Below, piece after piece: positions 1 through 11,479 of a DNA stretch of 64,000 nt. The first letter of the stretch is position 1. Each line of letters begins with the position of its first letter. The notes below the pieces were generated by a model. The model ran no database searches. It saw nothing but the letters and a program-made list of their open reading frames with translations, and was not told the origin of the DNA. The DNA lies in assembly GCF_963082655.1 (NCBI RefSeq), contig NC_081552.1, positions 94,897,582-94,961,581 of the forward strand. The letters are read 5' to 3'. The translations under genes and the position numbers were made by a program. Source of the DNA: Stomoxys calcitrans (lineage: Eukaryota > Arthropoda > Insecta > Diptera > Muscidae).

Positions 1-1010
1 GTCGTCATAGAATTTATAATTTTTTGCTAAAAATAGGGTATACAAAGTATTGCATTTTTTTAAGCCAAAAAATGTGAAAATGTGTTTCGTTGGGATATAG
101 TCTCCCCCAGGAAAAATGTCTAGCTACGCCAATGAACATCATCGTCAAAAGTAAAAGTAGAAGGCAACAGCGATGTAGCCGTTAAGCTTCCTAACTCTCT
201 TATTTAGAATTCTGTCAGCAATATGTTCAAGTCTTTATTAAATCGTTATGCGATGTTGGTTTCTCTGTGAGTGCATGCCTTTTGTTTGGCTGTGTGTCTG
301 TGCCTGTGTCTCATGTTTGTGAAAGGACCTACAAATGCTTGAGTGTGCGAAAGTAATAAAGTTACCCCAATTTTCTTATTCTCACACAAACTAAGTGTAC
401 TGATACGAGTGAGGAAAGAAGTACTTCCGAAATGTATTGGAAAATTTGACGTTAGTGGTAGAAATGCTAAACTTTATCGTTTTCAGTCTTCGAAATAGAT
501 TTTTTGCATATAGAGGGTGCTATATAAAATAATTGATTAATGTGGATGAGGGACTGATTTTATAAGAGGATTAGCAATTCTTGGGTTGCATTTCTCCAAC
601 TCAGTTGGAATACTACAACAAATTAAGTGGAAAATATTGTTCTTAGATTGTTCTTATAAAGCAAACCTAATAGAAAACATCATAATGCTGCTGATATCAC
701 TAACACCTCAGCTCCAACAATTCAAATTTTCAAAGAGTTGTCTATACTTGATCTCAAACGGCAACTTTTCTAATATTTTTTTCCATTCGATCACATTGAG
801 TATTGTGAGAAATCACTGGAATACGCAAACTGTTCAATAGAAGAGGTATGATCTTGTCGACGTAGGGGATATTGGATACCTTGTAACACTTCTTTTAGGC
901 CTTAACTTCAAAATACTGCCGTTTTCCCGAATTAATTGAATTGAGCAGACGCTTTGTTATTTCGTAGTAATTTTCGGAACAAAGTTCAAGTCACTCAAGG
1001 ATTTGTACGA
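1..1010. other. No recognised gene or element
   Basis: AT-rich sequence in which I recognise no coding region or repeat family. The 84-codon open stretch at 586-840 has no familiar motif and is best read as chance. Confidence 0.4.
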
Positions 1011-1150
1011 TACGAGGGTTGCTTTTAATATTTCGGGATTAAAGAACACAAATACAAATATTAACCATCGAAAATAGCTTTATTTTTTTTTCAGAATATT
1101 CCCAATAAAGGTCTATACACTTTTTTGGGCGAGATGCAACTTTTAAGTTT
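1011..1150 (-). pseudogene. mariner end and transposase C-terminal remnant
   Basis: The plus strand begins with TACGAGGGTTGCTTTT, which resembles a mariner inverted terminal repeat. About 80 bp further in, the minus strand reads roughly RPKKCIDLYWEYSEKK, like the last residues of irritans-type mariner transposases (KCID, then YFEK). The rest of the transposase is not visible, so this is an end fragment. Family recognition is from motif memory and the copy is too short to be sure. Confidence 0.45.
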
Positions 1151-1423
1151 TCTGTTCCAAGATTAAGAGCTCTACTGAGACCCTGACTGATGAAGTGGCT
1201 GCGCCAGGCTCCACTAGCCGATAGACGACCGGTCAGCAGTGGCTTTCGACGAAGACACCTGGTTGGAGGCTAGGTGCGAATAATCGTAAAACTCTCACCG
1301 ATAGGGTCCCTTAATTGGGCTCGGAGATTCGCTGCACACTCTACTCCAACAATTCGGAAACCGCGCCACAGTCAGTCAAAAGGCTGCGGTCATCTAGAGG
1401 ATGCCCATACCCAAAACCATGCC

Positions 1424-2346
1424 CATACCCACCATAGGATAGGGGGTATACTAATTTCGTCATCCTGTTTGTAACACCTCGAAATATGCACGACGATCAA
1501 GAATATATATACTTTATGGGATCTCACCATAAAGTATATATATTCTTGATCGTCGTGTCATTTTAAGACGATCTAGCCATATCCGTCCGTCTGTCTGTCG
1601 AAAGCACGCTAACTTTCGAGGGAGTAAAGCTAGCCGCATGAAATTTTGCACAAATACTTTTTATTAGTACAGGTCGGTTGGGATTGTAAATGGGCCAAAT
1701 CGGTCCATGTTTTGATAAAGCTGCCATATAGACCGATCTTGAGTCTTGACTTCTTGAGCCTCTAGAGGGCGCAACTGACGTCCGATTTGACTGAAATTTT
1801 GCACGTGGTGTTTCGGTATCACTTCCAATAACTGTACTAATCGGTTTATAATCTGGTACAACTGTCATATAAACCGATCTTGGATCTTGACTTCTGGCGC
1901 CCATAGAGCGCACAATTCTCATCCGATTTGGCTGAAATTTTGCATGAGGTGTTTTGTTATGACCTCCAATAACTGTGCTAAATATGGCGGTACATAACCT
2001 AATGTAGCTGCCAAGACACGTGTCTAATATGGTCTGAATCGATCTATAGCTTGATACAGCTCCCATATAAACCGGTCTCCCGATTTTGCTTCTTGAGCCC
2101 CTATAAAGCTCAATTCTTATCCGAATGAACTGAAATATTACACAATGACTTCTACAATGTTCAGCATTCATTTATGGCCTGAATCGGACTTTAACTTGAT
2201 ATAGCTTCAAAAGCATAACAGACCTTATTCAATATTCTTTGTTTGCCTATCTCTGCGCTGTATCTCTGCGTATAGAACTCGACAAATGCGATCCATGGTA
2301 GAGGGTATATAATATTCGGCCTGGCCGTACTTAGCTCTTACCTGTT
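1424..2346 (+). mobile_element. HINE/mini-me (DINE-1-like) element, A subfamily
   Basis: Non-autonomous Helentron-associated repeat with no protein of its own. In order it shows the CCACCATAGGAT subterminal repeat, (TA)n, the TTCTTGATCGTC core, a (GTCY)n tract at 1585-1600, a body of imperfect repeats (AAACCGATCT, CTTGACTTCTTGAGCC, CTGAAATTTTGCA), and the end with GGCCTGGCCG and a decayed ACTTGTT. Strand is given as the direction in which (TA)n-core-(GTCY)n reads. The long antisense open frame through it is a by-product of the repeats. The core carries an unusual hairpin. Confidence 0.85.
1489..1557. repeat. Perfect 31-bp hairpin at the HINE core
   Basis: The arms 1489-1519 and 1527-1557 are exact reverse complements separated by 7 bases. 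They contain the element's own TATATATACTTTATGG and TTCTTGATCGTCGTG blocks, so the core is duplicated head to head here. Other HINE copies in the window have one core only. Confidence 0.9.
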
Positions 2347-2678
2347 TATGAATTCGGTGTCCCATATATTGAAAAAGTAAAATTTTTAGTTAATTTAATG
2401 AAATTATATTTTTAATGTTATAATTAAGCCATAAACCCAAATGAAATTAAAAGTTTTTTTGCTTTCTAAATCTGTGTTAATTTATTGAAGCAAAGGGCAT
2501 TTGCACTTTGACCAAATCAAATACAACAAACAGAAAACTCATATCAAGCACGAGCTTTAAAATTGAACGTCCCGTTCAGCAGAATCATTTACAGGCTCCT
2601 AATCAAAACAAGCATGTGAGTTGTTCGATTGAATTCTAGTGCTTCAATCAATTCGTTTTTTAATAACATTTTTTTCTA
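2347..2678. other. No recognised feature
   Basis: AT-rich spacer between a HINE element and a non-LTR fragment. I see no motif in it. Confidence 0.4.
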
Positions 2679-3640
2679 TCAACAAATATGCAGGGAATGT
2701 CCCCCATGAATGCAGTGCATTGCGTTGGCGAATGGAATTGGAGGGGGGAAAAAGGACGTAGTGTTTATTGACATTTGTCTAAAATTTGTGAATGTCATAG
2801 TGGGTGGGAAAAACATTAGCCGGAAGGCGATTCCATATATGAATAGTCCGGGCAAAATATGAATTCTCCCTGTAATACATTGTCCGGCCGCTGGCCAATC
2901 AATTACAAACGGGTGTAAGTTTCTGGAAAGTCCAGTTTTTCTGACAAATATTCTTACATCAGGAATTATAAGACGAATATCAAATGAACGATGTTCAAGG
3001 GAGGCAATATAGTTGGATAGCCTACTGTCTCCAATCAAAGCCATCGCTCTCCTCTCTACACGGTCCAGTAGCTCCAGGGATGATTTTGAAGCTCCAGCCA
3101 GATAAAAAAAAGGAGAGAGCCCTGGGGTACACCTGCGGGTAATTTATGCTCATTGGATGAAAACCTATCTATAAAGAGTATAGTGCGACTGATAGTAGTG
3201 CACCATGCCAGATAGTAGTGCACCATGAACGTTAGCAATCTTCCAACGCGCTAGAAAGACTCCCGCACGTCATCTAGAAAACATAGTTTCCAATTAAAAT
3301 GCTGAAAGAATCCATTGAGCTCAGCTCAACGTCCATTTTCGTATACAAATATTAACCGCTTCGGGACTGAGTTACCAAGAGGTGGAAGAATATTAACTTC
3401 ATACTTTTCGGGGTGTGAAGTTAAGAAAAGGTCAAGGGTATTACTTTGGTGCCCTTGAATACACGCGATATGTGTCGGTTTCTTTACCAGTTGCCAAGCC
3501 ATTGTGCGCAGCGAAAGCTCAACGTATTGACCCTCAGGAGTCGTGGGAGGAGTTGTGGGCAATGAAATCCCCAGCGACAACGAGTTAACTGCCCGAAAAA
3601 TCCCCCAACATATTTGTAATGGAATCAGAAAGGGTGTCAA
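2679..3640 (-). pseudogene. Non-LTR retrotransposon ORF2 remnant
   Basis: Three pieces of a non-LTR retrotransposon polyprotein lie in order on the minus strand. At 3640-3326 is what looks like the end of the endonuclease domain (HQSNTLDLFLTSHPEKYEV, then ILPPLGNS). At 3238-3056 is a reverse-transcriptase fragment with the diagnostic AGVPQGS motif. At 3044-2679 is the C-terminal part (MALIGDSRLSNYIASLEHR, then SRNLHPFVID). Most of the reverse transcriptase, including the YxDD box, is missing, and the pieces lie in different frames. It is a dead copy; the clade (jockey-like or relative) is not certain. Confidence 0.7.
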
Positions 3641-3854
3641 AGCCGTTCGTACTAAACGCTGGCTGTCTCGCAGACTTCAACAAGTTTGAAGAAGTTGTAT
3701 CTCATGGATTCAGCATGCTGAAACTGAAGGTTTATGGAAACGGTGGGTTTGAGGAATCAGGAGATGACTCAGTAGTTGTTGCTGAACACTTCTTCTTCCG
3801 TCGCTAAGCACTGAGAAGATTCAGTAGTAGCCAGCCTTGAAATTAATAATTCCC

Positions 3855-4100
3855 TATATATAGGACACTATTCAAAGATGCAGGCAAAAAGATCCTTATT
3901 GTAGGAAGCGATGCTAATGCACATAACGAGATATGGGGAAGTTCGGATATGAACGAAAGGGGTTAGCTACCTAACGAATGTATTATAAGCTGCAATCTGG
4001 CGACTTGCAATAAAGGGAATAAACTGATCTTTATTATCGGGAACAGGCAGGAGGTTCGAGGGCTGCTATATAAATTTCTGACCTACTCAAGTGTTGTCAG
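3855..4100 (+). pseudogene. Non-LTR endonuclease-domain fragment
   Basis: The plus strand reads LIVGSDANAHNEIWGSSDM followed by NERG and a stop, then further endonuclease-like residues (CNLATCNKGN, IIGNRQEV). DANAH..WGS is the characteristic Asp/His motif of the AP-endonuclease domain of jockey/R1-type retrotransposons, which nick the target DNA. A stop codon interrupts it after NERG and no reverse transcriptase follows. It belongs to a different copy from the minus-strand remnant just upstream. Confidence 0.65.
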
Positions 4101-4239
4101 TCGCAATTTGACACTTCCATTGGAAGGTTTGGCATATTCTAGCATTATCGTACTCAATGATGATGTACCACCAACATTTGTCATTTTTACAGTAACTTGA
4201 AAAAATTATTTTCACAATAAAATAGAAATAACTCGTGTG

Positions 4240-5107
4240 ACCATTTTATACAAGTTTCGGTGTGAATTACCACGACAAAAGTACATTGGAGAACTTAAAT
4301 CTTTGTATGGCGATGAAGCACTATCCAATGAATTTAGTCGTGGTTGACGCTCACTCAAAGTCAAAGATTGATGCCGTCTGTGAATTTGTAATGCAAGATC
4401 GTCATGAGACATAACGTGAGATAGGGGCATCATTGGGCATTACTTCTACCAGCAAACATTCGATATTCCATGAACACCTTGCCGTAAAAAGGGGTTGTTC
4501 TTTTTGGATTCTGCACGTGTAGACATTCGCTAAAAACTCTCGTGTCAATTAGTGTAAGAATATGTTGAAACAAGTAAAAAGGCGTTAAGTTCGGCCGAGC
4601 CGAATAAAGTTGACTGGCCGAACACAACTCACTGTCACAAACTTCTGCAAAATCGGATAATAAATGCGGGTTTTATGGGCCTAAGACTCTAAATCGGCGG
4701 ATCGGTCTATATGGGATCGGCTATATCAAGATATAGTCCGATATGGCCATCTTCGAACTTAACTTGCTTATGGACCAAAAAAGAATCTTTGCAAAGTTTC
4801 AGCTCAAAATCTACGGTCAAGCATGATTTCAATAGATATATGGACAGGCGAACGGACATGGATATATCGTCTTGGATTTTTGCGACGATCAAGAATACAT
4901 ATACTTTAAAGGGTCGGAAATGGATTTTTTGATGATTTTTTGATATTAGATCGTCTTTGGTGGCGAATGGTGGATCTATGCGTATGAGTGAAAGAAAACA
5001 ACAACCGACCGAGTGGGTCTTCGAAGACGAGCCAAATAGAGCGAAAGTTGTTCGTGGGTTATCCGCTATATAAGTCATGCAGGATACTTTGAGACACAAT
5101 AAAACCA
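4240..5107 (+). pseudogene. mariner transposase, broken and split by a HINE insertion
   Basis: Before the interruption (4270-4560) the plus strand reads SKIDAVCEFVMQDRHET, REIGASLGITSTSKH and HEHLAVKRG, matching the N-terminal helix-turn-helix region of irritans-type mariner transposases. After it (4965-5107) come WIYAYE and TEWVFEDEPNRAKVVRG, the start of the catalytic domain. A HINE element at 4570-4925 sits between the halves and another begins at 5108, so the C-terminal half is absent. Stops and frameshifts are present. The first catalytic Asp appears lost: GGE stands where TGDE is usual. Confidence 0.65.
4570..4925 (-). mobile_element. HINE/mini-me element, B subfamily, shortened
   Basis: It begins ACAAGTAAAAAGGCG and runs through TCGGCCGAGCCGAA, CGGATCGGTCTATATGG and a reduced GTCY tract to CAAGAATACATATACTTTA near 4910. 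The B subfamily differs from A by AAGGCGTTAA instead of AAGCGTGCTAA at this end. The far terminus (ACCCACCACC hairpin) is missing. It interrupts a mariner reading frame. Confidence 0.75.
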
Positions 5108-6063
5108 TTTTTTATACCCACCACCGTAGGATTGGGGTATACTAATCTAATCATTCCGTTTGTAACATCTCGAAATATTCGTCAAGACCCCACAAAGTAT
5201 ATATATTCTTGATCGTCTCGACGTTCTGAGTCGATCTAGCTATGTCCGTCCGTCCGTCTTTCAAAATCACGATAGCGGTCGAACGCGTACAGCTAGTCGC
5301 TTGACATTTTGCACAGTTACTTAATATTGATGTAGGTCGTTGGGGATTGAAAATGGGCCACATCGGTTTAGATTTAGATATAGCTCCCATATTAACCAAT
5401 CTATCGGTTTGACTTCTTGAGCCCTTACAAGCCGTAATTTAGTTGAAATTTTGCACATAGTGTTCTGTTAAGACTTCCAACAACTGTGTCCAGTTCGGTC
5501 CGAGTCGGACGCTAACCTGATATAAAAATGCCAATGCAAATTTTGCACATGAACATTCAACTAAGGAACAGGGGCAATCTTCACACTTCTCATATAGCTC
5601 CCATATAAACCGATCTCAGAATTTGACTTCTTGAGCCCATGGAAGCCACAATTTTTGTCCGTAGTATTCTGTTATGACTTTAAGCACATAGTGTTCTGTT
5701 ATGACTTTAAACAAATGTGTCCAGTTCGGCCTAAATCGATTTATAATCTAAAATAGCTCCCATATAAACCGATCTCCCGATTTGATATATTTAGCCCTAA
5801 TAAGCCGCAGTTTTTGTGCTATTTGGCTGAAATTTTGTAAGTTGTGTTCCCGTAATGATCTTCAACAACTGTCCGATTCGGTCTGTAACTTGATATAGCT
5901 CCCATATAAACCGGTCTCTCGATCATCCTTGTTCGGTTCCTAGAGCTTTAATTTTTGCTGGTTTGACAGATGTTTGGTATGTAGAATAAAATTATGCCCT
6001 TCAACAAAAATTATTTTGTATAAATTTTTAGCAGAATCGAACCGAACTTTATTTTTACTTGTT
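5108..6063 (+). mobile_element. HINE/mini-me element
   Basis: It starts TTTTTATACCCACCACCG, followed by (TA)n, TTCTTGATCGTC, the CTAGCTATGTCCGTCCGTC tract, several degenerate body repeats with ATAGCTCCCATATAAACC, and ends TTTTTACTTGTT. A short SINE tail lies inside it at 5533-5582. It directly abuts the broken mariner upstream. Confidence 0.8.
5533..5582 (-). repeat. SINE 3' tail fragment
   Basis: This is the reverse complement of the common SINE tail of this window (TTGCCCCTGTTCCTTAGT, then ATGTTCATG and CAAAATTTGCA). Only about 50 bp are present, so it is a strongly 5'-truncated insertion in the HINE element. Confidence 0.6.
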
Positions 6064-6129
6064 ATGATAAAAATTTGCATTTCATTTCATTATTTTTATC
6101 TAGCAGTTCGTAGGAAAAAGTAGCAAATA

Positions 6130-7282
6130 ACAAGTGCTAATTTTGGGCGGGCCGAATCTTATATACCACCATGGATCGCATTTTTTAAGTTCTTTGAATG
6201 ACTTTTCAAATATATATGAGCTATATCAAGTTATTGACCAATATGGACAGTACTTGTTATGCCGTACAAGTCATATAACAATATCATCTCCAAAATTTCA
6301 GGCAAATGGAGAAATAATTGCGCCTTCAAAGGCTCAGAAAGACAAATTGGGAGATCGGTTTATATGGCAGCTATGTTAGGTTATAGAGTGATTTAGACGA
6401 TACTTGGCACGGTGGTTGGAAGTCATAACAAAACGACATATGCAAAATTTCAGCCAAATTGGATACGAATTGTGCCGCTTAGGACTCAATAAGTCAAATC
6501 AGGTGATCGATTTATATGGCGTTTATGAGGTAATATAGTGATTTAGACCATACTTTACACAATTGTTTGAAGTTATACCAAAACGATATGTGTAAAATTG
6601 AGCCAAATCGGATAAGAATTGCTCCCTCTATAAGCTCAAGGAGTCAAGACCTAAGATCCGTTTATATGGCAGCTATATCAGGTTATTGGTTGATTTAGAC
6701 TTAACTTGGCACAGCTTTTGGATGTCATACTAAAATGATATGAGCAAAATTTCCGCCAAATCGGATAACAATTGCGCCCTATAGAAGCTCAAGAAGTTAA
6801 GACCAATGGTTGGTTTATATGGCAACTAATGCTGGCAACATTTATGAGGTACTATGCCATGTAAAACTTATCTCCAAAGAGGTGTCGCAATACGGTACGC
6901 CGTTCGGACTCGGCTATAAAAAGGAGGCCCCTTATCATTGAGCTTAAACTTGAATCGGACTGCACTCATTGATATGTGAGAAGTTTGCCCCTGTTCCTTA
7001 GTGGAATGTTCATGGGCAAAATTTGCAATACATCAAAACATAGCCCAATGGCCCTTCCATTAACAATCCCAACCGACCTACACTAGAGAAGAGAAAGATA
7101 GCTTTACTCCTTCGAAAGTTGGTGTGGTTTCGACAGAGAGACGGACATGGCTAGATCGACTTAAAATGTCATGACGATCAAGAATATATATACTTTATGG
7201 GGTCTAAGACGAATATTCCGTGGTGTTATAAACGAAATGACGAAATTAGTTTACCCCCATCCTATGTTGGAGGGTATAAAAA
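6130..7282 (-). mobile_element. HINE/mini-me element, A subfamily, with SINE insertion
   Basis: It begins ACAAGTGCTAATTTTGGGCG, continues with GGGCCGAATCTTATATACC, body repeats (GGTTTATATGGCAGCTAT and relatives), the GTCY tract in reverse (GACAGAGAGACGGACATGG), CAAGAATATATATACTTTAT, and ends with the ATGTTGGAGGGTATAAAAAC hairpin arm. A 5'-truncated SINE at 6828-7034 replaces part of the last body repeat. Confidence 0.8.
6828..7034 (+). mobile_element. 5'-truncated SINE copy
   Basis: It carries the SINE body (CAACATTTATGAGGTACTAT, then GGTACGCCGTTCGGACTCGG, GGAGGCCCCTTATCATTGAG) and the 3' tail ending GGGCAAAATTTGCA. The tRNA-like head is missing, as expected from incomplete reverse transcription. 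It is inserted in a HINE element. Confidence 0.8.
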
Positions 7283-7539
7283 CCCATTTAAAACAAACTT
7301 TGTAATGGTTTACGATTTTTTATATTAATTTGTTATCGCTCCCTCTATAACTATGCTATATGATATCATGATTTCCTTATTATCAAATGTTCTCTAATAA
7401 TTGTTGTTTAGGTATTTAGCCACCTTAGCTTTTATAGTAACCTGGATTGTCCTTTGCTTATCGCACCGTATAAATCATTAATCCGTTGGCGCTTTTTTAA
7501 ATGTTCTCTTAAATTTAACTCATTTTTTATATTTTACCA

Positions 7540-8660
7540 GCTGAACCGGGCCCGCTCCGCTGCGCCTTCTTTTACTTTATATAGAACAAAATTATCCTTT
7601 GAATATTTATTTTAGATTATTAAAGAGCTTTTAGTGAATATTGCCCTTGGCCTCGAAATTGGATATCAAATTCGTTTTCTAATCTCCAATACCTCTTATT
7701 GCAAAAGTCTGAAAATATGTCCGGTTTGGGATATGGGCCCTAAAAAATATCAATATCGAGCTCCACTGTCTTGAAGACTCAAATTGTCTTGATGAGCAAA
7801 TACGTGCTATTTGGGGGTTGTTATCGTGGTGGAACGTCCCCTAGACAGTTGGTCACGAATTTGATATCAGATTCGTGGTCTACTCCCAAATACCTTTCAT
7901 TTGAGCCCCATATTTCCATAGTCGGCAAACATGACCGGTTGGAGAGGTGTTTTGGGGGATGGGCAGTGCCTTGGCCCTGAAAATATTTAACAGATTCGTG
8001 TTCTATTCTAAAATACCTTTTATTTGAGCCCCATTGCAATGGTCAGAAAATACTTCCTATTTGGGTGGTGTTATGGGGGTTGGGTGGCCCCATAGACACT
8101 TTTCCGGAACATTGTTATCAGATTCGTGCTTTACTCCCAAAGACCTTTCCTTTGAGCCCCATATTGCTATAGCCGTAACTTTGTTCACTTTGGGGAGGGC
8201 GGCCCCCCCAACCCTTGGTTCAACATTAGGATATCAGATTCGTATTCTACTCGCAAATACCTTCCATTCCAGTTCCGTGTTGTCGTGATTGGTCTATAAA
8301 TATATTTGGTTGGTTTTGGGGGTGGGTCCGTCCCTAGGTACCCCATCCGAAATTTGGTTACCAAATTTTTGATTTCAGGTTACTAAAAGAGAGCACACAA
8401 AATTTCGAGATCTGGCGTTTCACAAAATTATGGTAAGGGGAGGATGCGCTCCCCAACCCCTTCCCCCAACCACCCCCTTCAGGTATCAAAAAATGTAGTA
8501 CCCTATTTCAAACTCTACCATTTGTAAAAATTGCATAAATCGGTTCAGCCGTTTTGGAGTTTATACGGAACAGACAAACAAAATAACAAACAAAATAACA
8601 AACAAACAAACAAATAAACAAACAAACACATAAACAAACAAACAAAGCGCAACAATTTCA
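7540..8660. repeat. Interspersed repeat with ~120-bp degenerate units and (CAAA)n tail
   Basis: It starts near AGCTGAACCGGGCCCGCTCC and repeats a degenerate unit of roughly 110-130 bp: AGATTCGTGNTNTACTCCC, AAATACCTTTCATTTGAGCC, CCATATTG, then a G-rich stretch. At least five units are recognisable. It finishes with AAATCGGTTCAGCCGTTTTG, a phrase reading GGAACAGACAAACAAA and a (CAAA)n run at 8574-8645. A relative occupies 38515-39945. I do not know the family name. The small open frames in both directions have no motif. Confidence 0.7.
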
Positions 8661-9078
8661 TTTTTACATAACAGATTTTGTGCTTAAGCCATGGAACGAC
8701 GTCCTCAATTGCATTTCATGGTTGTATTGTATGTGTGAATGCATGTGCATTCTTCCACAGCCAGGACAATAACTTCACCAATACCAACATTGAAAACAGT
8801 AACATTTGAAAACTGTTATGGCTAAAACGAATAAATGATGCATTGCACTTAAAATGGCTTAAGTTTGAGTGACTAAATGAATGAGTCAAGTTGTTGCCTC
8901 TATTGTTAGTGTAGATGGCCATGTTGCCTCACCTAGTATTCATTTGTGGCTCTGGCTGTTGTTGTTGATGTTTCCACTGCGGTTGATATCTACCATCCAA
9001 CTTTTGCATTAAACATGGCTTCAATTTCATCCATCTTTCGGTTTTTCTTATTTTTTGTTTCGACTTCAACGACTTAAT
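8661..9078. other. No recognised feature
   Basis: Unique-looking sequence between two repeats, with a short (GTT)n-like stretch near 8960. I see no coding or RNA motif. Confidence 0.35.
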
Positions 9079-10044
9079 TTTTATACCCTCCACCATAAGA
9101 TGGGGGGTATACTAATTTGGTCATTCTGTTTGTAACTACTCGAAATATTCGTCTGAGACCCCATAAAGTATATATATTCTTGATCGTCGCGACATTTTAT
9201 GTCGATCTAGCCATGTCCGTCTGTCCGTCCGTCCGTCTGTCTGTCGAAAGCACGCTAACTTCCGAAGGAGTAAAGCTAGCCGCTTGAAATTTTGCACAAT
9301 AACTGTGCCAAGTATGGTTCAAATCGGTCCATAACCTGATATAGCTGCCATATAAACCGATCTTGGGTCTTGACTTCTTGAGCCTCTAGCGTGCGCAATT
9401 CTTATCCGATCAGAATGAAATTTTGCACTTTTTTGTTGAAATCGGTCCATAACCTGATATAGCTGTCATATAAACAGATCTGGGGATTTGACTTCTTGAG
9501 CTTCTAGAGGGCGCAATTCCTATCCGATTTGGCTGAAATTTTGCATGACGTATTTTATTTTTACTTTCAACAACTGTGTCAAATAAGGTTCAAATCGGTT
9601 CATAACCTGATATAGCTGCCATATAAACCGATCTGGGATCTTGACTTTTTGACCCCTAGAGGTCGCAATTATTATCCGATATGCCTGAAATTTTGTACGA
9701 CGGATCCTCTCATGACTATCAATAAACGTGTTTATTATGTTTTGAATCGGTCTATAGCCCGATACAGATCCCATATAAATCGTTCTCTCTATTTTACTTC
9801 GTGAGCCCCAATGGGCGCAATTCTTATTCGAATTGGCTGATATTTTACACAGGTCTCCAACATATAATTTAATTGTGGTCCGAACCGGACCATATCTTGA
9901 TATCGTTTTAGTAGCAGAGCAACACTTTTCTTATATCCTTTTTAGCCTAAGAAGAGATGCCGGGAAAACAACTCGACAAATGCGATCCATGGTGGAGGGT
10001 ATATAAGATTCGGCCCGGCCGAACTTAGCACGCTTTTACTTGTT
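9079..10044 (+). mobile_element. HINE/mini-me element, A subfamily
   Basis: A well preserved copy: TTTTTATACCCTCCACCATA hairpin arm, (TA)n-TTCTTGATCGTCGCG core, a clear GTCC/GTCT tract at 9208-9245, about four body units with ATAGCTGCCATATAAACCGA, and the end GGCCCGGCCGAACTTAGCAC through ACTTGTT. TATACCCTCCACCAT near one end pairs with GGTGGAGGGTATATAAG near the other, the subterminal inverted repeat expected of HINE elements. Confidence 0.9.
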
Positions 10045-10425
10045 ATATCTAAAAATGTTCTTTCTTTCGGTTGTTATTGCTGTTGGTATCAGGCATTTCC
10101 AAAAAATACTGGATTTTGGATTTAAAATTCAGTTTATGGAGTAGCTTTCAAGAGTCACTTGGTTTTTGGTTTTGCTTGGTTATTTTTTTTTTTTTTTTGT
10201 TTTCATTTCGATAGTTTTTCATCTGTATATTGTAACAAACAGATGGGGAGGATTCAGATTTGTTATATGGTTATTTGTTTGTGTTACTTTGCCAATGGCT
10301 TTGTTGGCATTTTATAAATTATTCAGTTATAAACATGGCTTTAAGCGATATTCCTGTTAGTTGATTGGCTTGTTGTTGACTGCTAATTTGCCCAACGATA
10401 TTAGCTTACTTAAGGGAAAATATAG
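10045..10425. other. No recognised feature
   Basis: Spacer before the mariner copy. The 64-codon hydrophobic open frame starting at 10166 grows out of a poly-T run and has no recognisable domain. Confidence 0.35.
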
Positions 10426-10427
10426 TA

Positions 10428-11339
10428 TTGGGTTGCCTAAAGAGTAATTGCGGAATTTTTAAAAGAAAGTAAATGCATTTTTAATAAAACTTTGAATGAA
10501 CTTTAATCAAATATATAATTTCCATTTTGTTCGATAACCTTTTGCCATCTTCCTGGCAAATTTAGTATTCCACGCTCATAGAACTTCTGGCCTTTATCTT
10601 GCCGAAAGTTTTACCATTTAAGGAGTTCTGCAAAGATCGAAATAAATGGTAGTCTAATGGTGCAAGGTCAGGGCTATATGGTGGATGCATCAAAAGTTCC
10701 CAGCCAAGCTCACTCAGTTTTTGGCGAGTGACCAAAGATGTGTGCGGTCTAGCGTTGTCCTGGTGGAATATGACACCTTTACGATTGACCAATTCTGGTC
10801 GCTTCTCCTTGATGGCTGTATTCAATTTGTCCAATTGTTGACAGTAAACATCCGAATTAATCGTTTGGTTCCTTGGAAGCAGCTCAAAATATACCACACC
10901 CTTCCAATCCCACCAAACAGACAGCATAACCTTCTTTTGGTGGATATCAGCCTTTGAAGTGGTTTGAGCTGGTTCACCATGCTTGGACCATGATCGTTTT
11001 CGACTAACGTTGTTTTAAACAATCCATTTTTCATCTCCAGTTATGATTCGTTTTAAAAACGGATCGAATTCATTGCGTTTAAGGTGCATATCACAAGCGT
11101 TGATTCGGTTTGTTAAATTAATTTCTTTCAATACATGTGGTACCCATATTAAAATTGACGCCAAACAAACAAATGTAAACAAAATTTCGCGCACTTTTTT
11201 TCTAAAGCAAGCTAAAAGTAACAGCTGATAACTGACAGAAGAAAGAATGCAATTACAGAGTCACAAGCCGTTAAAAAAAATTGTCAACGCCGACTATATT
11301 ACTACTATATTACCGACAATTACTTTTTGGGCAACCCAA
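10428..11339 (-). mobile_element. mariner element, internally deleted, with both termini
   Basis: Both ends show the same inverted repeat: TTGGGTTGCCTAAAGAGTAA at the left, and TTACTTTTTGGGCAACCCAA at the right. A TA dinucleotide flanks each side (10426-10427 and 11340-11341), the target duplication of Tc1/mariner elements. At 912 bp it is shorter than a full mariner of about 1.3 kb, because the N-terminal part of the transposase is missing. A 236-bp MITE with the same termini lies at 51537-51772. Confidence 0.85.
10562..11100 (-). pseudogene. mariner transposase (DD34D type), broken
   Basis: Read on the minus strand from 11100: DMHLKRNEFDPFLKRIITGD with EKWIV, then a TAA stop where an aromatic residue is usual, then KRSWSKHGEPAQTTSKADI, VMLSVWWDWKGVVYFELLP, GVIFHQDNARPHTS, HPPYSPDLAPLDYHLF and SLNGKTFGK. 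All three catalytic Asp positions of mariner are present: TGDE, FHQD and the D of LDYHLF. The helix-turn-helix N-terminus is deleted, one nonsense codon interrupts the catalytic domain, and the C-terminus past GKTF is garbled. It could not make active enzyme; the ends could still be mobilised by a related transposase. Confidence 0.85.
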
Positions 11340-11479
11340 TAGTTGAACAGAAAATTGGATTAAGTTATTTGTAAAAAAATCAAATGTATATCATAACCAG
11401 TATTGCTGTTTTTGGAGGGTTTCTACCAAAACTGGTAGGTTTTTTCTCTTGGTAGGCTGACTCTCAATTAGGGTAAGTT

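Noticed and set aside
10166..10360. 64-residue hydrophobic protein
   Set aside because: It begins at a poly-T tract; length and composition are consistent with chance.
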